Positions 1-5,220 of a stretch of DNA of 5,814 bases are shown here, one piece after another. The stretch is from JAGQTE01 sp964648005. Lineage in GTDB: Bacteria > Actinomycetota > Acidimicrobiia > Acidimicrobiales > Acidimicrobilacustridaceae. A program made the position numbers and the translations under genes. Position 1 is the first letter of the stretch, and each line of letters starts with the position of its first letter. The stretch is taken from the NCBI GenBank assembly GCA_964648005.1, contig CAZYKR010000270.1:1-5814 (forward strand), written 5' to 3'. Below the pieces are notes generated by a model. That model was not told the origin of the DNA. It worked only from the letters and a program-made list of their open reading frames with translations, and did no database searches.

Positions 1-292
1 CGTGACCCGCACCTCTGGTCCGGAATCCGCAACCGAGCGCCTGGCCCAGTACCACGACACCGTCGAGGGTGCGGCGCTCCACGGTGCTCCACCCGGCCGT
101 CGACGTCGCCCCCAACGTGGCGGCGGCGGCGTCGATGGCGGGCGCGTCGGCACGGGCCACGGGCACATAGCGCGCCGGGCCGCGCGCAGCTACGTCGGCC
201 ACCAGGCGCAGTTCCACCACGGCGGGCAGGCTACCGAAGCGGCGGTGGCCGCCGATCCGCTCGTCTCGCCGGCTCCGATTGATTTCTGTCAC
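1..292 (-). CDS. Hypothetical protein, N-terminal part (incomplete at left edge)
   Basis: An open minus-strand frame starts at GTG 292-290 and continues without a stop to the window edge, giving 97 residues that begin VTEINRSRRDERIGGHRRFG. An in-frame ATG at 349-347 would add 19 residues, but those codons have poor third-position G/C and would run over the small-RNA promoter region, so I prefer the GTG. Within 61-292 G/C is highest at the third positions of this frame, next highest at the first and lowest at the second, as expected for a real gene in such a genome. The signal is less clear in 1-60. The visible protein has a basic start, then an Ala/Val-rich stretch with LPAVVELRLVADVAARGPARY, and no signal peptide or membrane segment. 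I do not recognise a family or a catalytic motif. It is transcribed away from the his operon and is unlikely to share its regulation. Confidence 0.5.
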   Translation of the reverse strand, partial: MTEINRSRRDERIGGHRRFGSLPAVVELRLVADVAARGPARYVPVARADAPAIDAAAATLGATSTAGWSTVERRTLDGVVVLGQALGCGFRTRGAGH

Positions 293-320
293 ACAGCGAC
301 AATCTCTTGCCTTCGGGGAG

Positions 321-349
321 TTCCAACCGGCGCGACGGTGGGGTACCAT
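321..349 (+). promoter_or_regulatory. Possible promoter of the small RNA
   Basis: TACCAT at 344-349 fits the actinobacterial TAnnnT -10 pattern. TTCCAA at 321-326 lies 17 bases upstream but matches the TTGACA -35 consensus at only three positions. Initiation at an A around 355-357 would start the transcript at the base of the first hairpin. The evidence is only positional and by motif. Confidence 0.3.
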
Positions 350-354
350 CCCTG

Positions 355-451
355 ACACCAGGTTCCCGCCACCTGGTAGCTGGCGACACACTCTGGGATC
401 CGCCGCCCAGTGTCGCCCCGCCGACGCCCTTCGGGGCGTCGGCGTCGTTTT
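355..451 (+). ncRNA. Candidate small RNA with two C-rich-loop hairpins and a terminator
   Basis: Three hairpins follow each other on the plus strand with almost no gap. The first pairs ACCAGGT (357-363) with ACCTGGT (371-377) around the loop TCCCGCC. The second pairs GGCGACA (382-388) with TGTCGCC (411-417), has a small bulge, then pairs CTGGG (393-397) with CCCAG (406-410) around the loop ATCCGCCG. The third is the 11-bp UUCG terminator stem at 419-444, followed by a T-run. No plausible protein gene on this strand ends here, so the terminator needs another transcript, and a possible promoter lies just upstream. Two C-rich loops and a length near 97 nt recall the actinobacterial 6C RNA class (B11 in Mycobacterium tuberculosis), but neither loop has six consecutive C. 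Assignment to 6C is therefore only an analogy. An alternative is that the two upstream hairpins belong to a minus-strand leader of the gene starting at 292. Confidence 0.4.
419..451 (+). terminator. Rho-independent terminator with UUCG tetraloop
   Basis: CGCCGACGCCC (419-429) pairs perfectly with GGGCGTCGGCG (434-444) across the loop TTCG (430-433). This gives an 11-bp stem closed by the very stable C(UUCG)G tetraloop. TCGTTTT follows at 445-451, so the U-run is on the plus strand. Read on the minus strand the hairpin is followed by GGGGCGACAC with no U-run, so it would be a poorer terminator for the 61-residue gene whose stop lies 33 bases away, although it may slow transcription from both sides. 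Confidence 0.75.
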
Positions 452-476
452 GGCGTCAGCGGGCGATACCCCGACC

Positions 477-662
477 TCAGAGCCGGTCGACGACGGTGGC
501 CAGGCGACGGTTGGCGGCGCGCAGCGAACGCTCGGCATCGAGCAGCCCGGCGCCGGCGGACTCGTCCTCGGCCAGCACCTCGTCGGTGATGGCGCTGATG
601 CGGTCGGTCAGCTCGCTGAGCGTGCTGGCGATGGACGAGAGCTCGGCGCGTCGTGCGGTCAC
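477..662 (-). CDS. Small helical protein of 61 residues, unknown function
   Basis: The gene starts at GTG 662-660 and stops at TGA 479-477. An in-frame TAG lies four codons upstream of the GTG, so no longer version is possible. Almost every codon ends in G or C, unlike the overlapping plus-strand frames, which read as arginine- and serine-rich noise. The product begins MTARRAELSSIASTLSELTD. It appears to form two amphipathic helices, roughly residues 5-32 and 40-60, joined by an acidic and glycine-containing linker (EDESAGAG), with hydrophobic residues spaced as in a short coiled coil. It has no signal peptide, membrane segment, cysteine pair or DNA-binding motif that I can see. I do not recognise a family; an oligomerising or accessory protein is plausible but unproven. 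There is no clear Shine-Dalgarno sequence before the GTG. The gene is divergent from hisD and convergent with the small-RNA candidate. Confidence 0.65.
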   Translation of the reverse strand: MTARRAELSSIASTLSELTDRISAITDEVLAEDESAGAGLLDAERSLRAANRRLATVVDRL

Positions 663-741
663 GTCGTCTGTCTAGCGGATCGTCGGGCCGGTGCGGTCGG
701 TGCGAGACGTAGGCGCGGCGCGACGCCGCCCCGCCAATCGA

Positions 742-764
742 GTGCAGGTGACGTGCAGGGCGAC
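742..764 (+). repeat. Direct repeat GTGCAGG, 11-bp period, upstream of hisD
   Basis: GTGCAGG occurs at 742-748 and again at 753-759, each followed by a GAC (750-752 and 762-764). The period of 11 bp is about one helical turn, so both copies face the same side of the DNA. They cover the place where a -35 element for the hisD promoter would be. This geometry suits a regulator binding in tandem, but no known operator is recognised. Confidence 0.45.
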
Positions 765-782
765 GGTAGGTTTGGGCCTTCC
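743..782 (+). promoter_or_regulatory. Possible hisD operon promoter, near-leaderless
   Basis: TAGGTT at 767-772 fits the TAnnnT -10 pattern and would place initiation at about 779-783, at or just before the hisD ATG (783). No good TTGACA-like -35 is seen at the usual distance, where the direct repeat lies instead. There is also no convincing Shine-Dalgarno at the right distance from the ATG; the closest purine run is GGTAGG at 765-770. A leaderless message, common in actinobacteria, would explain both observations. The 663-782 region holds no short ORF rich in histidine codons and no terminator-antiterminator pair, so enteric-type attenuation is not supported. A 6-bp GC hairpin (715-729) is the only other structure noted. 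Confidence 0.35.
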
Positions 783-2099
783 ATGCTGCGCCGACTCGAC
801 CTCCGAGGCTCTGCCCGACCAGCGGCCGATCTGCCGCGCCCCGAGGTGGCGGGCGCGGGCCCCGTGGCTGCGGTGGCGGCGATCCTCGACGACGTGCGCG
901 CCCGGGGCGATGTCGCCCTCGCCGAGTTGACCGAGCGGTTCGACGGCGTGCGGCTCGCCGAGGTGCGCGTCCCGCCCGAGGCCGTCGCCGCCGCTCGTGA
1001 CGCGGCCGCTCCCGAGCTGATCGCTGCCCTCGAGGTGGCGCGCGATGCCATCGACGCCTTCCACCGCAGCCAGCTCCGCCCGCCACACACGTTCGAGCGC
1101 AGTGGCGTCACCATCGCCTGCGCCGACAGCCCGGTCGAGCGAGCCGGGGTGTACGTGCCCGGTGGCCGCGGCGCCTACCCCTCGACGGTGCTGATGACCG
1201 CGGTCCCCGCCCGGGTCGCCGGCGTCCGGCAGATCGTGCTGTGCGTGCCGCCCGACCGAACCACGGGCGCGGTCGCGCCCGCCGTGCTCGCGGCGGCGGC
1301 GGTCGCAGGCGTCGACGAGGTCTACGCCGTCGGAGGCGCCCAGGCGATCGGCGCCATGGCGTACGGCACCACCTCGATCGCCCCGGTCGACGTCATCGTC
1401 GGTCCCGGCAACGTGTACGTGGCGCTGGCCAAGCGGGCGGTCGCCGGCGTCGTCGGCATCCCGTCGGCCTTCGCCGGCCCGTCCGAGGTCGTGGTCGTCG
1501 CCGACGACACGGCACGTCCCGACTTCGCCGCCATCGACGTCGTGGTCCAGGCCGAGCACGGTCCCGACGGTCTGGCCTGGCTCGTGACCTGGGAGCCCGC
1601 GGTCGCCGACGCCGTGTGCGACGAGATCGCCGCCTACGTCGCCACCTCACCGCGCCGTGACGAGATCACCTCGACGTTCGCCGAGGGCGGCTACGCCGTG
1701 GTGGTCGACGGTCCCGACGCGGCGCTGGCGGTCGTGGACGCCATCGCCCCTGAGCACCTGCAGCTCATGTGCGACGGGGCCGAGGCGCTGGCGAGCCGCG
1801 TCCGCAACGCCGGGGCCGTGTTCTGCGGCAACTGGTCGCCGGCGTCGGTGGGCGACTACGCCGCAGGTCCGTCGCACGTGCTGCCCACCGACGGCACGGC
1901 GCGGTTCTCGTCTGCCTTGACCGTCGCCGACTTCGTGCGTCAGCACCACGTCGTCACGTTGACACCCGAGGCGATGGTCGGCGTCGGCCCGACGGTCGAG
2001 CTGCTGGCCGAGGTCGAGGGGTTCGCGGCGCACGCGGCGTCGGTGCGCCGTCGCCTCGACGTCCTCGACGGGCGCGACCCGGCAGGCTCGACGCCATGA
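783..2099 (+). CDS. hisD: Histidinol dehydrogenase
   Basis: This enzyme carries out the last two steps of histidine synthesis, oxidising L-histidinol through histidinal to histidine with two NAD+ and a zinc ion, in the cytoplasm. The frame is open far upstream, but the ATG at 783 gives the family's typical start (MLRRLDLRG) and 438 residues, against 434 in E. coli. Signature stretches are VPGGRGAYPS (125-134), GGAQAIGAMAYGT (184-196), VDVIVGPGNVYV (202-213) and AGPSEV (231-236). The zinc ligands expected from the E. coli enzyme are all present as Gln256, His259, Asp358 and His417. The catalytic Glu/His pair is Glu324-His325 in IAPEHLQLM. It is the first gene of the operon, and its TGA overlaps the hisC ATG by four bases. 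Nothing suggests a loss of function. Confidence 0.97.
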   Translation: MLRRLDLRGSARPAADLPRPEVAGAGPVAAVAAILDDVRARGDVALAELTERFDGVRLAEVRVPPEAVAAARDAAAPELIAALEVARDAIDAFHRSQLRPPHTFERSGVTIACADSPVERAGVYVPGGRGAYPSTVLMTAVPARVAGVRQIVLCVPPDRTTGAVAPAVLAAAAVAGVDEVYAVGGAQAIGAMAYGTTSIAPVDVIVGPGNVYVALAKRAVAGVVGIPSAFAGPSEVVVVADDTARPDFAAIDVVVQAEHGPDGLAWLVTWEPAVADAVCDEIAAYVATSPRRDEITSTFAEGGYAVVVDGPDAALAVVDAIAPEHLQLMCDGAEALASRVRNAGAVFCGNWSPASVGDYAAGPSHVLPTDGTARFSSALTVADFVRQHHVVTLTPEAMVGVGPTVELLAEVEGFAAHAASVRRRLDVLDGRDPAGSTP

Positions 2100-3163
2100 C
2101 GGTACGACCGCGCGACGACCTGGCCCTGCGCGCCGGCTACCACTCGCCCCAGCTCGACGTCGCCGTCCGCCTCAACACGAACGAGTCGCCCGACGGCCCG
2201 CCGGCGGCGTGGGAGCGCGCGCTCATCGACGAGGTGCTGCCGTCGGTCGACTGGAATCGCTACCCGGACCGGGGTGCACAAGCCTTGCGCGCCGCCATCG
2301 CCGAGCTGCACGGCGTCGCACCGACCCAGGTGTTTCCCGCCAACGGCTCCAACGAGGTGCTCCAGACCCTGCTGCTCACCTACGGCGGCCCGGGCCGGCG
2401 TGCGCTGGTGTGGGAGCCGACCTATGCGCTGCACAGCCACCTCGCCCGCATCACCGGCACCGAGGTCGTGGCGGGCGAGCGCGGCGCCGACTTCGCCCTC
2501 GACGTCGAGACCGTGCTCGCCGACCTGGCGGCGCACGAGCCGAGCGTCGTGTTCCTGTGCTCGCCGAACAACCCCACCGGCGTCGTCGACGACCGGTCGT
2601 TGGTCGAAGCCGTGGTCGCCGACGCCGCAGCGCGCGACACCCTCGTGGTCATGGACGAGGCCTACGGACAGTTCGCCCCGTGGTCGGCGGTCGAGCTGGT
2701 CGCCGACGACGCGCCCCTGGTCGTGGTGCGGACGTTCTCCAAGACGTGGGCCATGGCGGCGGCGCGCCTCGGCTACTGCGTGGCGCCGGAGCCGATCGTC
2801 GCCGCGCTCGACGAGGTCGTGCTGCCCTACCACCTCGACGCCTTCAAGCAGGCGGCCGGGGTGGCGGCGCTGCGGTTCAGCGACGACATGGCCGCCCGGG
2901 TCGAGCGCCTCGTCGCCGAGCGTGAGCGGCTCATCGGCCGCCTGCGCGCCTCCGGGGTCGAGGTGTGGCCCTCGGGCGCCAACTTCGTGCTGTTCCGACC
3001 GCCGGCCGACGGTCGGGTCGTGTGGCAGGGCCTGGTCGATCGCTCCGTCCTCGTGCGCGACTGCTCGAGCTGGCCCCGACTCGACGGCTGCCTGCGCGTC
3101 ACGATCGGCACACCGGACGAGGACGATCGGTTCATCGAAGCGCTCGAGGAGGTGCTGGCCTGA
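2096..3163 (+). CDS. hisC: Histidinol-phosphate aminotransferase
   Basis: This PLP-dependent fold-type I aminotransferase converts imidazole acetol phosphate and glutamate into histidinol phosphate and 2-oxoglutarate. The ATG at 2096 lies in an ATGA overlap with the hisD stop. It gives 355 residues, normal for the family, and the longer open frame upstream reads as an out-of-frame shadow of hisD. Visible motifs are LNTNESP (26-32), NRYPDRG (54-60), NGSNEVLQ (83-90), SPNNPTG (156-162, with the cofactor-contacting Asn159) and DEAY (187-190, Asp187 to the pyridine nitrogen). TFSKTW carries the Schiff-base lysine at Lys216, ARLGY has Arg224, and the substrate-carboxylate Arg334 is in LRVTIGTP. 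Related aminotransferases (aromatic amino acid, cobalamin CobC) share the fold, but the position between hisD and hisB settles the role. The Shine-Dalgarno is weak, so translation is probably coupled to hisD. Confidence 0.95.
   Translation: MTVRPRDDLALRAGYHSPQLDVAVRLNTNESPDGPPAAWERALIDEVLPSVDWNRYPDRGAQALRAAIAELHGVAPTQVFPANGSNEVLQTLLLTYGGPGRRALVWEPTYALHSHLARITGTEVVAGERGADFALDVETVLADLAAHEPSVVFLCSPNNPTGVVDDRSLVEAVVADAAARDTLVVMDEAYGQFAPWSAVELVADDAPLVVVRTFSKTWAMAAARLGYCVAPEPIVAALDEVVLPYHLDAFKQAAGVAALRFSDDMAARVERLVAERERLIGRLRASGVEVWPSGANFVLFRPPADGRVVWQGLVDRSVLVRDCSSWPRLDGCLRVTIGTPDEDDRFIEALEEVLA
3147..3152 (+). promoter_or_regulatory. Shine-Dalgarno for hisB
   Basis: AGGAGG lies inside the last codons of hisC, 10 bases before the ATG at 3163. 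It favours that ATG over the in-frame ATG at 3184, which sits too far away (31 bases). Confidence 0.7.
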
Positions 3164-3786
3164 TGGCTCCGCGCGACGATCAGATGACGGACGACGGGGT
3201 GCGGCGGGCGGCGGAGCGTCGCACCACCGCCGAGACCGACATCGCCATCGAGCTGGCGATCGACGGCACGGGCACGGTCCAGGTCTCGACGGGCCTGCCG
3301 TTCTTCGACCACATGCTCGCCCAGCTCGGACGGCACGGCGGGTTCGACCTCACGGTGCGCGCCACCGGCGACCTCGAGATCGACGCCCACCACACGGTGG
3401 AGGACACCGGCATCCTGCTCGGCGAGGTGCTGCGCCGCGCCCTCGGCGACAAGGCGGGCGTGCGCCGGTTCGCCTCGATCGCCGTGCCGCTCGACGAGGC
3501 GCTCGTCGATGTGGCGCTCGACCTGTCCGGCCGGCCGTTCCTGCACTACGAGGTGGCCTTCCCCGGTGAGAAGATCCTCGGCGATCCGCCGTTCGATCCG
3601 CAGCTGATGGAGGAGTTCTGGCGTGCGTTCGTGACGTCGGCGGGCATCACGTTGCACGTCACGTCGGTGCGGGGACGCAACACGCACCACATCATCGAGG
3701 CATCGTGCAAGGGCGTGGCGCGAGCGCTGCGCGACGCCGTGCGACGCGAGGGCGGTGGGGTGCCCTCGACGAAGGGCACCTTGTGA
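3163..3786 (+). CDS. hisB: Imidazoleglycerol-phosphate dehydratase, monofunctional
   Basis: The enzyme removes water from imidazole glycerol phosphate to give imidazole acetol phosphate, using bound manganese in a 24-mer. The ATG at 3163 shares one base with the hisC stop (TGATG) and gives 207 residues. There is no N-terminal phosphatase domain as in the enteric fusion protein, so histidinol phosphate must be hydrolysed by another enzyme. Motifs in order are RRTTAET (19-25), FFDHML (47-52), DAHHTVED (74-81), PLDEAL (109-114), NTHHIIEA (173-180) and the typical C-terminal PSTKG. The metal-binding histidines His50, His76, His77, His175 and His176 and glutamates Glu80 and Glu179 are all present. 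One small oddity is SCKG (181-184), where most homologues I know have a phenylalanine before the lysine. An alternative start at 3184 would give 200 residues. Confidence 0.96.
   Translation: MAPRDDQMTDDGVRRAAERRTTAETDIAIELAIDGTGTVQVSTGLPFFDHMLAQLGRHGGFDLTVRATGDLEIDAHHTVEDTGILLGEVLRRALGDKAGVRRFASIAVPLDEALVDVALDLSGRPFLHYEVAFPGEKILGDPPFDPQLMEEFWRAFVTSAGITLHVTSVRGRNTHHIIEASCKGVARALRDAVRREGGGVPSTKGTL
3759..3780 (+). promoter_or_regulatory. Hairpin covering the hisH ribosome-binding site
   Basis: GGTGCCCT (3759-3766) pairs perfectly with AGGGCACC (3773-3780) around a six-base loop. The right arm contains AGGG of the hisH Shine-Dalgarno (GAAGGG 3771-3776, six bases before GTG 3783), and the stem ends two bases before the start codon. 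The folded message should hide the hisH start until a ribosome finishing hisB opens it. The right arm also codes for the conserved hisB tail STKGT, which limits its freedom, so part of the match may be coincidence. Confidence 0.55.
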
Positions 3787-4406
3787 CTCGCATCGCCGTG
3801 CTCGACTACGGCATCGGCAACCTGCGCAGCGCGCAGAAGGCGCTCGAGCACGTCGGCGCCGACGCCCGGCTCACCGACGACCCGGCGCTGGTCGCCGAGG
3901 CGGACGGCGTCGTGCTGCCCGGCGTGGGCAACTTCGGCCGCTGCGTCGAGGCCTTGCGCAGCCGTGGCCTGGACGAGGTCGCCATCGATGCCATCGGCTC
4001 CGGGCGGCCGTTCCTCGGCATCTGCGTCGGCATGCAGATGCTCTACGCCGGCTCCGACGAGTCGCCCGGCGTGGCCGGACTCGGGGTCTTCGATCGGCGC
4101 GTGCGGCTGCTCCCCGACGGCGTGCGCCGCCCGCAGATGCAGTGGAACGTGCTCGAGCGCACCGGCAACGACGCCGCCGAGGCCATGTTCGCGTCGCTCG
4201 CCGATCCGGCGTGGATGTACTTCGTGCACAGCTACGCCGCCGAGCCGGGAGACGAGGTCGTGGCCACCTGCGGCTACGGCGGCGACGTGGTGGCGGCGGT
4301 GGCGCGCGGCAACGTGTGGGCCACCCAGTTCCACCCGGAGAAGTCCGGTGCCACGGGTCTGGCGATGCTCGCCAACTGGGTGCGTACCGTAGGAGGGCAC
4401 CGGTGA
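3783..4406 (+). CDS. hisH: Imidazole glycerol phosphate synthase, glutaminase subunit
   Basis: HisH is a class I (triad) glutamine amidotransferase. It hydrolyses glutamine and passes ammonia to HisF, which forms imidazole glycerol phosphate and AICAR from PRFAR. The GTG at 3783 overlaps the hisB stop (GTGA) and starts the product at the expected MTRIAVLDYGIGNLRS; longer upstream starts lie inside hisB. The length is 207 residues, normal for the family. The nucleophile is Cys81 in GICVGMQML (79-87), and the other triad members are His184 and Glu186 in QFHPEKSG. The oxyanion-side PGVGNFG (46-52) and YFVHSY (146-151) are also present. The segment that contacts HisF near the active site reads PQMQWN (117-122), where many HisH proteins have a PHxGWN form. 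hisF does not follow in this window, so its partner must be encoded elsewhere. Confidence 0.96.
   Translation: MTRIAVLDYGIGNLRSAQKALEHVGADARLTDDPALVAEADGVVLPGVGNFGRCVEALRSRGLDEVAIDAIGSGRPFLGICVGMQMLYAGSDESPGVAGLGVFDRRVRLLPDGVRRPQMQWNVLERTGNDAAEAMFASLADPAWMYFVHSYAAEPGDEVVATCGYGGDVVAAVARGNVWATQFHPEKSGATGLAMLANWVRTVGGHR
4391..4396 (+). promoter_or_regulatory. Shine-Dalgarno for hisA
   Basis: AGGAGG lies six bases before GTG 4403 but 24 bases before the in-frame ATG 4421, which decides for the GTG start. The eight bases CACCGGTG (4398-4405) that include this start form a perfect palindrome, too short to interpret. Confidence 0.75.
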
Positions 4407-5152
4407 GCGCTCCCGCGAGCATGGAGCTGCTGCCGGCGATCGACCTCCGCGACGGCCGCTGCGTGCGCTTGTACCAGGGCGACTACGACCGCGAGACCGT
4501 CTACGGCGACGACCCCGTGGCTCAGGCCCGGCGATTCGCCGACGCGGGTTCGCCGTGGGTGCACGTCGTCGACCTCGATGCGGCGCGCAGCGGCGAACCC
4601 GTGAACCGTCCGGTCGTGGCGGCGATCGCCGGTGCGGTCGGTGCCAAGGTGCAGACCGGTGGTGGGGTGCGCGACGAGGCGGCTGCCGAGGCGCTCGTCG
4701 CCGCCGGGGTCACCCGGGTCGTGCTCGGCACCGCGGCGCTCGAGGATCCGGCACTGGTGCGGCGGTTGGCGGCTCGGCTCCCGGTCGCCGTCGGCCTCGA
4801 CGTGCGCGGGCGAGAGGTGGCGGTGCGCGGCTGGGAGCAGGGCAGCGGGCGCGACCTGCTCGACGTGCTCGGGACCTACGAGGACGCCGGCGTCGAAGCG
4901 GTGGTGGTCACCCAGATCGCACGCGACGGCACGCTCGACGGTCCCGACGTCGAGGGACTTGCCGAGGTGCTCGGCGCCACGACCATGCAGGTCGTGGCGT
5001 CCGGAGGCGTCGGCACACTCGACGATCTGCGGACGCTGGCGGGGCTGGTCGTCGACGGTCGCCGGCTCGCCGGCGCCATCGTGGGACGGGCCCTGTACGA
5101 GGGGCGCTTCACCATCGACGAGGCCTTGGCCGCGGTCGCCGAGTCGGGCTGA
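4403..5152 (+). CDS. hisA: ProFAR isomerase (HisA; PriA-type dual role not excluded)
   Basis: HisA is a (beta/alpha)8-barrel enzyme that converts ProFAR to PRFAR by an Amadori rearrangement, the step just before HisHF. The GTG at 4403 overlaps the hisH stop (GTGA) and has a good Shine-Dalgarno, giving 249 residues; the ATG at 4421 would give 243. The catalytic aspartates are Asp14 in LLPAIDLRDG and Asp133 in VGLDVRG. Phosphate-binding loops are GGGVR (86-90) and SGGVG (200-204), and TQIARDGTL (170-178) supplies Thr170 and Asp175. Actinobacteria often have PriA, a related protein that also replaces TrpF. Arg142-Gly-Trp144 would fit PriA, but this RGW also occurs in plain HisA. The QGDYDRETVYGDDP (25-38) and TGGGVR stretches look more like canonical HisA than mycobacterial PriA. 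It is the last his gene in this run, and no hairpin with a T-run follows it. Confidence 0.93.
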   Translation: MSAPASMELLPAIDLRDGRCVRLYQGDYDRETVYGDDPVAQARRFADAGSPWVHVVDLDAARSGEPVNRPVVAAIAGAVGAKVQTGGGVRDEAAAEALVAAGVTRVVLGTAALEDPALVRRLAARLPVAVGLDVRGREVAVRGWEQGSGRDLLDVLGTYEDAGVEAVVVTQIARDGTLDGPDVEGLAEVLGATTMQVVASGGVGTLDDLRTLAGLVVDGRRLAGAIVGRALYEGRFTIDEALAAVAESG

Positions 5153-5161
5153 CCGTCGCCG

Positions 5162-5201
5162 CCGAACCGATCCGATCCGATCCGATCCGACCCGATCCGA
5201 A
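5162..5201 (+). repeat. Pentanucleotide tandem repeat, eight CCGAN units
   Basis: Eight adjacent 5-bp units fill 40 bp of the 68-bp gap between hisA and the methyltransferase. The fifth base runs A,T,T,T,T,C,T,A, so five units are exactly CCGAT. The array makes five GATC sites and ends five bases before the purine-rich ribosome-binding region of the next gene. CCGAT cannot form strong hairpins with itself because CGG is absent. A simple-sequence repeat of this kind can change length by slippage. It could instead be a row of protein-binding half-sites, two units making about one helical turn. Confidence 0.85.
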
Positions 5202-5220
5202 CGTCGAAGAGGAGCCGCAC

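Noticed and set aside
2..355. Plus-strand open frame of 117 codons
   Set aside because: It has glycine/arginine/histidine-rich content, weak codon-position signal over 61-180, and runs into the small-RNA promoter. The minus-strand frame fits better, although codon bias in 1-60 and 181-240 does not fully exclude it.
355..420. tRNA or known riboswitch in the structured gap
   Set aside because: There is no cloverleaf, no GGTTCGAATCC-like T arm and no CCA context, and I could not match the hairpins to a riboswitch consensus.
279..782. N-terminal extension of hisD
   Set aside because: The frame is open, but the translation has no HisD similarity, overlaps the 61-residue gene and the terminator hairpin, and ATG 783 gives the family's normal start and length.
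663..782. Histidine attenuator with leader peptide before hisD
   Set aside because: No run of CAC/CAT codons in a short ORF and no terminator hairpin with a T-run lies between the possible promoter and hisD.
1940..2833. Long minus-strand open frame (297 codons) opposite hisD and hisC; similar frames at 672-1559, 3546-4400 and 4274-5332
   Set aside because: These are mirrors of genuine his genes with strong motifs. Their products are histidine/arginine/glycine-rich without domains, as expected of antisense frames in GC-rich DNA.
2274..3569. Plus-strand frame of 431 codons across hisC and hisB
   Set aside because: The translation is arginine- and serine-rich low-complexity sequence, out of frame with two clearly identified enzymes.
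5162..5201. CRISPR array or replication iterons
   Set aside because: The units are 5 bp and contiguous with no spacers, and there is no nearby replication or cas gene. A simple tandem repeat explains it.
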